Part shown: positions 52,015 to 60,952 of the stretch, piece after piece
Position numbering within the stretch: the stretch's first letter is position 1
Layout: each line of letters begins with the position of its first letter
Origin: JBCCOW01 sp038749105
GTDB taxonomy: Bacteria > Planctomycetota > Phycisphaerae > Phycisphaerales > Phycisphaeraceae
DNA: 64,000 nucleotides
Assembly (NCBI GenBank): GCA_038749105.1
Contig: JBCDIM010000016.1
Coordinates: 1 to 64,000 of the forward strand
Direction: 5' to 3'
Notes under the pieces: generated by a model
Databases searched by the model: none
Seen by the model: the letters and a program-made list of their open reading frames with translations, nothing else
What the model was told of the DNA's origin: nothing
Position numbers and translations under genes: made by a program

Positions 52015-53448
52015 TCAGCCCGTAAGCCCCAACGCCCGCTCCGCCGCCGACACCAACGCCTCGGCCCGCGAAAGATCCCGCGCCTCAGCGATCAGCCGAA
52101 CGATCGGCTCGGTGTTGCTCGCCCGGACATGCACCCAGCAGTCAGGCCAATCCAGCCGGACCCCGTCCTGCGTGTCCGCCGCCGCCTCCGGGAACGCCCC
52201 CGGCAAGACCTCGTCCAGCCGAGCGATCAGCCCCGCGTCCGCCGCCACCTTCGCCTTCACCATCGCGTACGCCGGCCGCTCGGCCACGATCGCCGACAGC
52301 GTCGCCCCGTCCCCCCGCTTGCGGGCCGCCAACATCTCGCACACCAACGCCATCCCCGCGATCGAGTCACGCACCCGGCCGATCCGGTCCCAGATGATCC
52401 CGCCGTTGCCCTCGCCCCCAATCACCCCACCCGCCTCGAGCATCGCCGTAACCACGTTCGCCTCACCCACCGCTGAGCGCACCACACGGGCACCCGCCAC
52501 CCCGCTGGCCGCCACCACATCGTCCACCATCCGGCTCGTCGAGAGGTTGGCCGCCACCACCCCACCCGCCACGCCCGCCTCACCATCAGCATCGCTCCGC
52601 TCCAGCAGGTGGCGGGCACACAACGCCAGCGTGTACTCCTCGCCGATGTAACGCCCGGTCTCATCCACCAACGCCAGCCGATCCGCATCCGTGTCCTGGG
52701 CGAACCCCACGTCGACGCCTTCCCGAGCCACCACGCTGCACAGTTCTTTCAGGTTCTCCTCCGTTGGCTCCGGTGGGTGCGGGAATAGGCCCGTCGGCTC
52801 CGCGTGCAGGTGCACCAGCCCGACCCCCAACGCCTCGAGCAGCCGCCGCGCCGCTTCGCCTCCCGCCCCACACGTCGAATCCACCACCGCCCGCAGCCCC
52901 GCCTCCCTGACCGCCTGCACATCGACCTCCGCCAACACCCGGTCCACGTGCACCGCCACCGGGCCGGGGTGATCTGCCACCCGACCGACCGACTCATGCC
53001 CTACCTCCTCGAAGTCTCCTCGCTCGAACCGCTCAATCAACGCCGACGCCTCGGCCGCGGACGGTGCCGCCCCGTCCGCCCGCAGCACCTTCACCCCGTT
53101 CCACGGCGCGGGGTTATGGCTTGCCGTGATGACCACCGAGCCGATGCACCCGATCGACCGCGCCACCACCCCGACCCCCGGCGTCGAGACCACCCCCAGC
53201 CGCACCACCCCACAACCTACCGCCAGCAGCCCCGACACCACCGCCATCTCCACCATCTCACCCGAGACCCGCGAGTCCCGACCCACCGCGACCCGCAGAC
53301 CCGAGCCCTCCGCCGCCTCCGCCTTTAGCCAGCACCCGATCGCCATGCCATACCGCGTCAGCACCTCAGGCGTCAGGCTGCCGCCGACGATCCCTCGCAT
53401 CCCGCTCACGCTGAGCATCAATGGCGACGGCTGTTGCGATCCATCCAT
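52015..53448 (-). CDS. phosphoglucosamine mutase / phosphomannomutase
   Basis: 477 residues from ATG 53448. It interconverts hexosamine or hexose 6- and 1-phosphates. The active-site Ser is S110 in ITASHNPAPWNGVKVL. The metal loop DTDADRLALVDETG is present, and the sugar loop is near GEGNGGI. The C-terminal phosphate-binding RASNTEPIVRLIAEA is complete. GlmM and ManB cannot be separated with certainty. It is probably co-transcribed with the Sua5 gene, 9 bp downstream. Confidence 0.9.
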   Translation of the reverse strand: MDGSQQPSPLMLSVSGMRGIVGGSLTPEVLTRYGMAIGCWLKAEAAEGSGLRVAVGRDSRVSGEMVEMAVVSGLLAVGCGVVRLGVVSTPGVGVVARSIGCIGSVVITASHNPAPWNGVKVLRADGAAPSAAEASALIERFERGDFEEVGHESVGRVADHPGPVAVHVDRVLAEVDVQAVREAGLRAVVDSTCGAGGEAARRLLEALGVGLVHLHAEPTGLFPHPPEPTEENLKELCSVVAREGVDVGFAQDTDADRLALVDETGRYIGEEYTLALCARHLLERSDADGEAGVAGGVVAANLSTSRMVDDVVAASGVAGARVVRSAVGEANVVTAMLEAGGVIGGEGNGGIIWDRIGRVRDSIAGMALVCEMLAARKRGDGATLSAIVAERPAYAMVKAKVAADAGLIARLDEVLPGAFPEAAADTQDGVRLDWPDCWVHVRASNTEPIVRLIAEARDLSRAEALVSAAERALGLTG

Positions 53449-53488
53449 CGCCGCATCCTACACAGACCACCGACCCCCTCCCCAGCCG

Positions 53489-54784
53489 CTATCCGACCTC
53501 ACGGCGTTGGAACAACGCCACCCCGATCGCCAGAACCGCAACGACATAGGTCAGTGTGTAGATCAGACACCGAACCACATAGCCGCCGCTGATGTGGTTC
53601 CCCTGCGTGATCGCGTCCGCAGGCCAGAGGTACTGCAGGTTCGGCGCTGTCCAGTGCAGGAGCACGCCCGCCGTGCAGATAACCCGTTCGCCGAACGGGA
53701 GCCGTGCCTGATCCGCCAGTTCCTCCACGATCCCGTCCGGCAAGCGACGCTCGGTGACATAGAACCGGAATGCCTCGTCCCGTTCCGCCTCGGTGAGCTC
53801 CACGTCGACCACCAGCAGCTCGAACCGCTCCCGCGTAAACGTGTCGGACTGACGCTCAAGACTCATCTTGACCGAATTCGTAAGGTCGCGGTTCAGCCAT
53901 GTCTCCAGCATCCGGTGCCATGGGCTCGCTCGGCCATCGCCGCTGTGGGCGAAGTGGGCCTCCGAGGTGATCCCGATCCGGTTATCGATCGCCCGGATGT
54001 ACGACTGGCTCAATACCCCCGCCCCGAACACAAGCACACAGATCAAGACCGTGGGCACCTGCCCCAGGCGCGTCGAAACCGTGACCGCCACCGACCCCAG
54101 GATGATCACGCCAAACCACACCAGCACCGCACCGATCAGCGTCTGCCCCATAAACCAGCCGTCCCGCGACAACTCCGCTAACGGCGACTGCAAGGCCCAC
54201 TCGGGGCTGACCAGCAGCACCAACGCGAAAGCACATGTCGTGGCTACCGCGAGCCCGATTACCACGGTCGATGCCCACACCCACCGGAAGAAGTAGTTCC
54301 CAAACGTCGCCACCCCAAGCGCGACGAGGCTCATACCCACCCCGAAACTCAGCACCGGCCCGTCAAGATCCTGAGCCGCCGTCGACATCACCCGATGCCG
54401 AACAGTCAAGCCGAACACCATCGCCAGGATCAGATACGAGACGCTGATCGCTCCGACCACGCCAACGAATTTGCCCAGCACGACCAACGGCCGCGGCACC
54501 GGCTTGCTCACCACCGTCAGCACCGTCCGGCTCTCGATCTCCGCCGACATCACCCCCGTGGCCGAAAACGCCGCCAACAGGAGCCCCACAATGAACAAGG
54601 TCGAGAGCCCCATGTCCACCAGCATCTTGTTGTCCCCGAACTTGCCCGGCTCCATCGAATAGGCCGCCAGGAAAGGGTTCAGGATCAGCATCAACGCCCC
54701 GGCCAGGATCAGCACGACGTAGATCGGCTGGCGGATGGCCTCCGTGAAGGTGTTGCGGGTAATGGTCCAGAACTGCTCGAACAT
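53489..54784 (-). CDS. ABC-2 type transporter permease
   Basis: 431 residues from ATG 54784; the open frame upstream is outside coding context. About six membrane helices: YVVLILAGALMLILNPFLA, STLFIVGLLLAAFSATGVM, GAISVSYLILAMVFGLTV, FRWVWASTVVIGLAVATTCAFALVLLV, TLIGAVLVWFGVIILGSVAVTV and YTLTYVVAVLAIGVALF. The motif SAEIESRTVLTVVSKPVPR is typical of ABC-2 permeases with a large soluble loop. An ATPase is not directly adjacent; the nearest is at 59590 on the other strand. Confidence 0.8.
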   Translation of the reverse strand: MFEQFWTITRNTFTEAIRQPIYVVLILAGALMLILNPFLAAYSMEPGKFGDNKMLVDMGLSTLFIVGLLLAAFSATGVMSAEIESRTVLTVVSKPVPRPLVVLGKFVGVVGAISVSYLILAMVFGLTVRHRVMSTAAQDLDGPVLSFGVGMSLVALGVATFGNYFFRWVWASTVVIGLAVATTCAFALVLLVSPEWALQSPLAELSRDGWFMGQTLIGAVLVWFGVIILGSVAVTVSTRLGQVPTVLICVLVFGAGVLSQSYIRAIDNRIGITSEAHFAHSGDGRASPWHRMLETWLNRDLTNSVKMSLERQSDTFTRERFELLVVDVELTEAERDEAFRFYVTERRLPDGIVEELADQARLPFGERVICTAGVLLHWTAPNLQYLWPADAITQGNHISGGYVVRCLIYTLTYVVAVLAIGVALFQRREVG

Positions 54785-55035
54785 GGGAGACGGATAATAC
54801 GGCTCATGATCCCGGTCTGGTTCCCCAGCCTGACCCCTGCTGAAGATTAGTCCTGCAGACCCGGCAATCGTCCCGATAATCCTACGCAGAGCTCGCCGCG
54901 GGCGAACCACTAGCCGAGAACCGCGTACCAACGCTATTCTGTTGGGCTCTTTTGCCCCTCGGGGCGGTACGCCCGAGTCATCCTCCGACGAGACCTCTTA
55001 CCACGCCCTCGACCGACCGAAGCATCCCCACACCG
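54785..55035. other. divergent promoter region
   Basis: About 250 bp between the divergent ABC-2 permease and SPFH genes. A hairpin GCCCC TC GGGGC lies at 54954-54965 downstream of a TATTCT box at 54935-54940. No RNA gene or reading frame is seen. Confidence 0.4.
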
Positions 55036-57219
55036 ATGCCCAGCCCTTCACCCTCCAATCCGGCCCCGAACCCCGCCCCCGACAGCCTGACGTACCGCCG
55101 CGCCGCCTTCGCGGCGGGAGCCGGCCTTGCGACCCAGATCGGCATCGGCGTCTATGTCGCCCTCTCAGGCATCTTCGCGTCCTCCCTCGCGCTCCACGCC
55201 GCCGCCTGGCACGCCTTCGGCGGCATCGCACTGTGGATCAGCCTCTGGGTCCTGTATCACCAGCACAAGCTGGAGCGCCTCGAAGCCCTCGAGGCCGAGC
55301 AGCTCGCCGCCTCCGACCAGCAGGCCGCCAAGCTCTTCGATGAGGCCGGCCAACAGCTCGCCCTCGCCCGGACCCGCCTCGAGAAGCTCTACCGCTTCGG
55401 GCTCAACATCGTCGCCGTCTTCATCGCCGTCTACCTCCTGGCCGCGGGCCTGGCCTTGCTCTTCGGCAACCTCAGCCTCATCCCCCCCCGAGAGCCCGGC
55501 GACCCGCTCAACCTCGAGGTCCTCCAGGCCGCCGCCCTCGACCCCAACGCCAACCTCGGCATCCTCCTCGCCCTCTTCGCCTTCCAGTCCCTGGTCGCCT
55601 TCCTGGTCGCCCGCGCCGTCGCCGGCATGACCAAGGTCGAGGCCTGGCAGATGCTCCGCGGCGGGGCCGCCTACCTCATGGGCTGCCTCGCTATCGCCCT
55701 GGCCCTGCTCCTCGCCACCATCCTCGAGTTCGCGGGCATCCCCGGCGTCTTCGGCATCCTCGCCCTGGTCATCCCCGGCTTCATGGCCCTGCTCGGCGTC
55801 GAGATCCTCCTCTCCTTCGTCTTCGGGCTCTACCGCCCCCGCAAGCCCGGCGAAATCCCCCGCGCCGCCTTCGACTCCCGCATCCTGGGATTCCTAACCC
55901 GGCCCGAGTCCCTCTCCAAAATCGTCGCCGAAACCCTCCGCTACCAGTTCGGCATCGACTTCTCCTCCTCCTGGCTCTACCAGCTCCTGGGCCGGGCCCT
56001 GCTCCCGCTCATCGCCTTCGCCGCCGCCATCCTCCTCGGGCTCTCCTGCCTCGTCTTCGTCCAGCCCGACCAGCAGGCCGTCATCACCCACTTCGGCAAG
56101 TCGCCCCGGCCCGCCTACCCCGGCCTCAACTTCAAGGCCCCCTGGCCCATCGGCCGCGCGAAAGCCTACCCCGTCTACACCGTCCAGCAGACCATCGTCG
56201 GCATCCCCTCCGACTCCCTCAACACCACCGAGCCCATCCTCTGGGCCTCCGAACTCAACACCGACACCCAGACCTTCACCGTCATCGCGCCCTCCCGCAT
56301 CAAGGCCACCGAAGACGACGCGTCCGACTTCGACTTCATCCCCGCAGACACCCAGCCCGCCGACCCTCGAGGTGTTGCCGACGACGACGACCAAGCCATC
56401 CTCGGCGAATACGCCGTCCTCGGCATCGCCGTCCGCTGGCAGATCAACCCCGACTACAACCTCGGGCTCTCCCGCTATATCAACGCCGCAGGTCGGCCCC
56501 TCGACATTGTCGAGTCTGTCGCCGCCCAACAGCTCTCCGCCTTCGCCGCCTCCCGGAGCATCGATCAGCTCCTCGCCGTCGACCGCGACGCCGCCGGCCA
56601 AGCCCTGCAAGCCGCTCTTAACGAAGCACTCGGGCCCAACGGCCCCTACGACCTGGGCATCCAAGTCCTTTCCGTCGGCTTCGTCACCGCCCAACCCCCC
56701 GCCGAGGGCGAAGTCGCTACCAAGTTCCAGGAACAGGCCGCCGCGCTCCAGGAGCGCAACACCGAGGTCGAACGCGCCCGTGCCGACGAGTCCAAGACCC
56801 TCGCCGAAGTCGCCGGCTCCCGGGCTCAGGCCCTGGCGATCAACGACGCCATCCTCGAGCTCAACCGGCTCAGCTCCGACCCCAGCGCCGACCCCCAAGC
56901 CAAGGCCGACCAGCGTCAACGCGTCGAAGCCCTTGTCGCCTCCGCCGGCGGCGAAGCCTCCCGCCTCATCGCCGAGGCCCGCGCCGCCCGCACCCGGCTC
57001 ACCCTCGACGCCGAAGCCCGCTCCGCCAAGTTCCCCAACCAGGTCGCCGCCTACAACGCCGCCCCCGCCTACTACCTCCAACGCCTCAAGTACCGCACCC
57101 TTGGCAACAGCCTCAGCCCCGGCCGGAAATACTTGCTGCCCGGCAATACCGATCAGTCGCCCCTCATCCGCCTGACCCTCCCCGACGAGTCCACCGCGCT
57201 CGAAGGTCTGACCAACTAA
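55036..57219 (+). CDS. polytopic SPFH/prohibitin-domain protein (HflK-like)
   Basis: 727 residues from ATG 55036; a start at 54952 is possible. The N-terminal 370 residues contain about eight helices (GIGVYVALSGIFASSLALHA, FGGIALWISLWVLY, VAVFIAVYLLAAGLALLFG, LLALFAFQSLVAFLVARAV, CLAIALALLLATILEF, LVIPGFMALLGVEILLSFVFG, LIAFAAAILLGLSCLVFV). An SPFH domain follows (VQPDQQAVITHFGKS, VRWQINPDYNLGLSRYI), and then a coiled C-terminal part (FQEQAAALQERNTEVERARA). Most HflK proteins have one helix, so the membrane part is unusual. It is the first of three SPFH genes in tandem. Confidence 0.82.
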   Translation: MPSPSPSNPAPNPAPDSLTYRRAAFAAGAGLATQIGIGVYVALSGIFASSLALHAAAWHAFGGIALWISLWVLYHQHKLERLEALEAEQLAASDQQAAKLFDEAGQQLALARTRLEKLYRFGLNIVAVFIAVYLLAAGLALLFGNLSLIPPREPGDPLNLEVLQAAALDPNANLGILLALFAFQSLVAFLVARAVAGMTKVEAWQMLRGGAAYLMGCLAIALALLLATILEFAGIPGVFGILALVIPGFMALLGVEILLSFVFGLYRPRKPGEIPRAAFDSRILGFLTRPESLSKIVAETLRYQFGIDFSSSWLYQLLGRALLPLIAFAAAILLGLSCLVFVQPDQQAVITHFGKSPRPAYPGLNFKAPWPIGRAKAYPVYTVQQTIVGIPSDSLNTTEPILWASELNTDTQTFTVIAPSRIKATEDDASDFDFIPADTQPADPRGVADDDDQAILGEYAVLGIAVRWQINPDYNLGLSRYINAAGRPLDIVESVAAQQLSAFAASRSIDQLLAVDRDAAGQALQAALNEALGPNGPYDLGIQVLSVGFVTAQPPAEGEVATKFQEQAAALQERNTEVERARADESKTLAEVAGSRAQALAINDAILELNRLSSDPSADPQAKADQRQRVEALVASAGGEASRLIAEARAARTRLTLDAEARSAKFPNQVAAYNAAPAYYLQRLKYRTLGNSLSPGRKYLLPGNTDQSPLIRLTLPDESTALEGLTN

Positions 57220-57249
57220 ACCACCCCTCACCCCTACCCGCCCATCACC

Positions 57250-58212
57250 ATGAAACGCCTGCCCGTCATCATCATCGCCCTCGCCATCGTCGGCGCCCTG
57301 GCGTTCTACATGCTCACCTTCACCGTCCAGTACAACGAGGTCGCGGTCCGCACGTACTTCGGCTCCGTCGACGAGAACTCCGTCATCACCGAGCCCGGCA
57401 TCCAGCTCCGCATACCCGTCTACAACACCGTCTTCACCTACCCCACCACCCTCCAGCTACTCGACAAGCCCGCCACCGAGATCCAGACTACCGACGGCTA
57501 TTCCGTAATCGTGCGTATGTTCGTTACCTACAAGGTCGACGACCCGCTGACCTTTACCCAGACCACCCGTACCCTCGGCGAGGCCGAGCAGCGCATCCTC
57601 GCCACCATGTCCGAGGGCCCCCGTGCCGTCCTCGCCAACTACCAGTTCAGCGACCTGGTCAACAACGACGCGTCCAAGATCAAGCTCGACGAGATCGAGG
57701 CCAAGTGCCTAGAGGTCATGCGGGCCAGCCTCACCAAGGCCAGCCCCAACCCCGCCAGCGACATGGGCATCCTCATCGAGAGCTTCGGCATCCGCAGCCT
57801 CCAGTTCCCCGAAGCCATCTCCGAAAAGGTCTTCGAACGCATGGTCGCCTCCCGCGAAGCCCTCGCCGCCAACACCCGCGAAGAAGGCCAGACCCAGGCT
57901 AACGACATCCGCTCCAAGGCCGAGCAGATCGCCGAACGCATCAAGGCCTTCGCCGACAGCCAGGCCTCGGAGATCAAGGCCGAGGGCGAGGCCGTGGTCG
58001 CTGAACAGATCGCGACGTTCGCCGAGAACCCCCAGCTCGGTGAGTTCCTGCTCCGTGTGGAGATGCTCGAACAGGCCCTCGCCACCGGGCAGACCACCTT
58101 CATCCTCAGCGGCAGCGAGCTCAGCGCCCTTGACCTGCTCATCGACGAACTCCTCCGCAAGCCCAGCGGCGGCTCCGAACCCGCCAGCGCCGTCACCGCC
58201 AACCCCAACTAA
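57250..58212 (+). CDS. HflC-like SPFH protein
   Basis: 320 residues from ATG 57250, 30 bp after the previous gene. One N-terminal helix (LPVIIIALAIVGALAFYMLTF) precedes the SPFH domain (VQYNEVAVRTYFGSVDEN, GIQLRIPVYNTVFTYPTT). A charged helical part follows (EKVFERMVASREALAANTRE, EQIAERIKAFADS). HflC-type proteins form cages that modulate FtsH. The pair with the next gene is in HflC-HflK order. Confidence 0.82.
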   Translation: MKRLPVIIIALAIVGALAFYMLTFTVQYNEVAVRTYFGSVDENSVITEPGIQLRIPVYNTVFTYPTTLQLLDKPATEIQTTDGYSVIVRMFVTYKVDDPLTFTQTTRTLGEAEQRILATMSEGPRAVLANYQFSDLVNNDASKIKLDEIEAKCLEVMRASLTKASPNPASDMGILIESFGIRSLQFPEAISEKVFERMVASREALAANTREEGQTQANDIRSKAEQIAERIKAFADSQASEIKAEGEAVVAEQIATFAENPQLGEFLLRVEMLEQALATGQTTFILSGSELSALDLLIDELLRKPSGGSEPASAVTANPN

Positions 58213-58229
58213 GCCCCGTCCACTCACCC

Positions 58230-59552
58230 ATGGTCAGCCCCGACGACCCGACACAACCCGACAGCCCCAACGCGCCGATCAACGTGGACAGCGCCCCCCC
58301 GGCCGCGCCCGACCCCGCCGCCCAGTCGCTCTCCGACGCACTTCGGGTGGCGTTCATGCTGCTCAAGATCGTCATGATCATCCTGATCGCGGTCTACCTC
58401 GCGTCCGGCACCTTCACCGTTGATCAGCAGCAGGCCGCCGTCAAACTCCGCTTCGGCAAGATCGTCGGCGAGCCCGGGCAACGCGTCTTCGGCCCCGGCA
58501 CGCACCTCGGCCTGCCCCTGCCCTTCGAGTCCCGCGTCGTCGTCACCACCGCCCCCCAATCCATCAGCCTCAACCAGGCCTTCTTCTTCGAACGCGGGGC
58601 CGAGGAGATGACCAAGACCGACGAAGAGCTCGCGCAGGAAGGCCGCACCGGGCCGCTCAACCCACTCACCGACGGGTATCTCATCACGGGCGACGCCAAC
58701 ATCGTCCACGGCACCTTCCGGGTGACCTTCCGGGTTACCGACGTCGAGGCGTATGTCCGCAACCTGGGCGACCTCGCTCAAGCCGAGTCGGTCACCCGCA
58801 CCGCCGCCGAGCGTGGCCTGGTCCACGCCGCCGCGACCGTCGAAGCCGACGACTTCATCGCCGGCCGTGCCCGCCTCAGTGGGGCCACCGATTACGCCAA
58901 CCGCACGCTTACCGACCTCCGCACCGGCATCACCATCGACCGCATCGAAGTCATCCGCCCCGCGATGCCGATCGCCGCCCGGAACGCCTACAACCAGGTC
59001 AACAACGCCGAGGCCGAACGCGCTAAAGCGATCGAAGAAGCCGAACGCGACCGTGCCCGCACCCTCTCCAACGCCGGGGGCCCCGCCGCCGCGCCCCGCT
59101 CCGACCGGCGTGACGGCCCGCTCACCCAGCTGATCAACGCCTACGAGGCCACCCCCCGCACCGACCCCCGCCGCGCCGACCTCGAGACCCGGCTCAACCA
59201 GGCGTTCCGCGAACTCTCGCTCGAAACCGACCGCGGCAGCTTTGTCATCGGCGGCGAGGCCGCACTGATCATCGAACAGGCCCGGTCGGTCCGCACCAAC
59301 CTCGCCGAGGGGGTCACCCGTGAGGCCGAACGGTTCCGCCAGCTCAACACCGCCTACCAAGAGAACCCCAAGCTTTTCGAGCAGCGCTTTCTTCAAGCCG
59401 CCCGCCGCAACTTCTTCAACCCAGAAAACTTCAACGAAACGTTCTTCGTCCCCCGTGAAAGCGAGCTCTACCTCGAGATCAACCGCGACCCACGCATCCA
59501 GAAGGAACGCGAACGCAAACAGGCGGAGAACCTCGGCGTGGCCGACCGCTGA
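58230..59552 (+). CDS. HflK-like SPFH protein
   Basis: 440 residues from ATG 58230, 17 bp after the HflC-like gene. Pro/Ala-rich N-terminus, one helix (LLKIVMIILIAVYLASGTF), then the SPFH domain (TVDQQQAAVKLRFGKIVGEP, GTHLGLPLPFESRVVV) and a charged coiled part (NNAEAERAKAIEEAERDRAR). It probably assembles with the HflC-like protein. The third SPFH protein gene of the set. The next gene, an ABC-2 ATPase, is 37 bp downstream. Confidence 0.82.
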   Translation: MVSPDDPTQPDSPNAPINVDSAPPAAPDPAAQSLSDALRVAFMLLKIVMIILIAVYLASGTFTVDQQQAAVKLRFGKIVGEPGQRVFGPGTHLGLPLPFESRVVVTTAPQSISLNQAFFFERGAEEMTKTDEELAQEGRTGPLNPLTDGYLITGDANIVHGTFRVTFRVTDVEAYVRNLGDLAQAESVTRTAAERGLVHAAATVEADDFIAGRARLSGATDYANRTLTDLRTGITIDRIEVIRPAMPIAARNAYNQVNNAEAERAKAIEEAERDRARTLSNAGGPAAAPRSDRRDGPLTQLINAYEATPRTDPRRADLETRLNQAFRELSLETDRGSFVIGGEAALIIEQARSVRTNLAEGVTREAERFRQLNTAYQENPKLFEQRFLQAARRNFFNPENFNETFFVPRESELYLEINRDPRIQKERERKQAENLGVADR

Positions 59553-59589
59553 TCGTGTCCAAGCCCTCAACCCACTGCTGAACGACCCC

Positions 59590-60873
59590 GTGACCTCCGC
59601 ACCGATCAACCCGAGCCCGCCGGACAGCCCGGCCGCCAACGCCCCACTGATCATCAAGTGCGTCGGGCTCACCAAGGTCTTCAAAGACTTCTGGCTCCGA
59701 CCCCGTGTGACCGCCGTGGACGCCATCGACCTGGATGTCCGTCGTGGCGAGGTCTTCGGCCTGCTCGGGCCCAACGGCTCGGGCAAATCCACCACGATCA
59801 AGATGCTCCTCGGGCTCCTCCAGCCCACCGCCGGCAAGATCGCCGTCTTCAGCAAGCTGCCCACCGATGTCGGCACTAAAAAACGCATCGGCTACCTCCC
59901 CGAAGAGTCCTACCTCTACAAATTCCTCACCGCCCGCGAGACGCTGGAGTACTACGGCAAGCTCTTCCACCTGCCCACGCAGCTCCGCAAGCAGCGCATC
60001 GACACGCTCCTCGAAATGGTCGGGCTCGAGCACGCCGCCCGCCGACCCGTCGGCGAGTTCTCCAAGGGCATGACCCGCAAGATCGGGCTCGCCCAGGCCC
60101 TGATCAACGACCCCGAGCTGCTGATCCTCGACGAGCCGACCTCCGGTATGGACCCGATCGCCACCGCCGATGTCAAACGCGTCATCCTCCAGCTCAAGGA
60201 GCGGGGCAAGACGGTCCTGCTCTGCTCGCACCTGCTCGCTGATGTTGAAGATGTCACGGATCGTGTCGCCATCATGTTCGGCGGCAAGGTCCGTCAACGC
60301 GGCCCGGTGACTGACCTGCTCACCCAGTCTCAGCAGACGACGATCACTACCGGGCCTTTGGCAGATATCAGCGAAGAGAAATTGGTTGCCGCCCTGGAGT
60401 CTGCGGGCATTACCGATCTCAGCATCAGCCACCCCCGGATGAGGCTGGAGCAACTCTTCCTAGACATCGTCGCTCAAGCTCAGGCGGAAGGCGTACGCAC
60501 CACCGGCGCGAAGAGTGGTGGCCGGATCGCCGACTTCCTGTCCGCAGGGGAGGCTGAATCACCGGCCCAACCCGAGGCCGACGCCGAGGCGGTGCTCGCC
60601 AATCTGCAACGCATTGATGAACCGATCGAAGCGGTCCCAGAAAACAGCGACGAATCGCAGTCGGACCCGCCTGGGACAGAGCCGGCCCCCGCCGCGAAGC
60701 CGCAAGCTGCCGGCGACGAGACGCTGCTGGCCCAACTCACCGGTACGGCAGACCCGCCCACGCCCGCCAAGCCTGCCCCGGCACCCCAAGTCGATCCCGC
60801 GGTTCTCCCGCCGCCCGCCGAGGCCGACCAGGGCGTGCTCGACGACCTGATGGGACGCAAGCCCAACGAGTAA
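59590..60873 (+). CDS. ABC-2 type transporter ATP-binding protein
   Basis: 427 residues from GTG 59590; upstream open frame lies inside the SPFH gene and is rejected. Walker A GPNGSGKST, signature EFSKGMTRKIGLAQAL, Walker B LLILDEPTSGMD and H loop LLCSHLL are complete. From about residue 300 there is a low-complexity tail rich in Ala, Pro, Glu and Asp, with no recognised domain, ending DDLMGRKPNE. It is the motor for the permease directly downstream. Confidence 0.88.
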   Translation: MTSAPINPSPPDSPAANAPLIIKCVGLTKVFKDFWLRPRVTAVDAIDLDVRRGEVFGLLGPNGSGKSTTIKMLLGLLQPTAGKIAVFSKLPTDVGTKKRIGYLPEESYLYKFLTARETLEYYGKLFHLPTQLRKQRIDTLLEMVGLEHAARRPVGEFSKGMTRKIGLAQALINDPELLILDEPTSGMDPIATADVKRVILQLKERGKTVLLCSHLLADVEDVTDRVAIMFGGKVRQRGPVTDLLTQSQQTTITTGPLADISEEKLVAALESAGITDLSISHPRMRLEQLFLDIVAQAQAEGVRTTGAKSGGRIADFLSAGEAESPAQPEADAEAVLANLQRIDEPIEAVPENSDESQSDPPGTEPAPAAKPQAAGDETLLAQLTGTADPPTPAKPAPAPQVDPAVLPPPAEADQGVLDDLMGRKPNE

Positions 60874-60952
60874 CTCATTTGGTCTGCACGAGCCGACATC
60901 CCGGCCACCCCCCGCCAGGACACCGCACAACTCCGTGCGGCAGGGGGGTTGC

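Noticed and set aside
59320..59589. Upstream extension of the ABC-2 ATPase gene
   Set aside because: It lies inside the SPFH gene in another frame, with Ser/Thr/Arg-rich composition.
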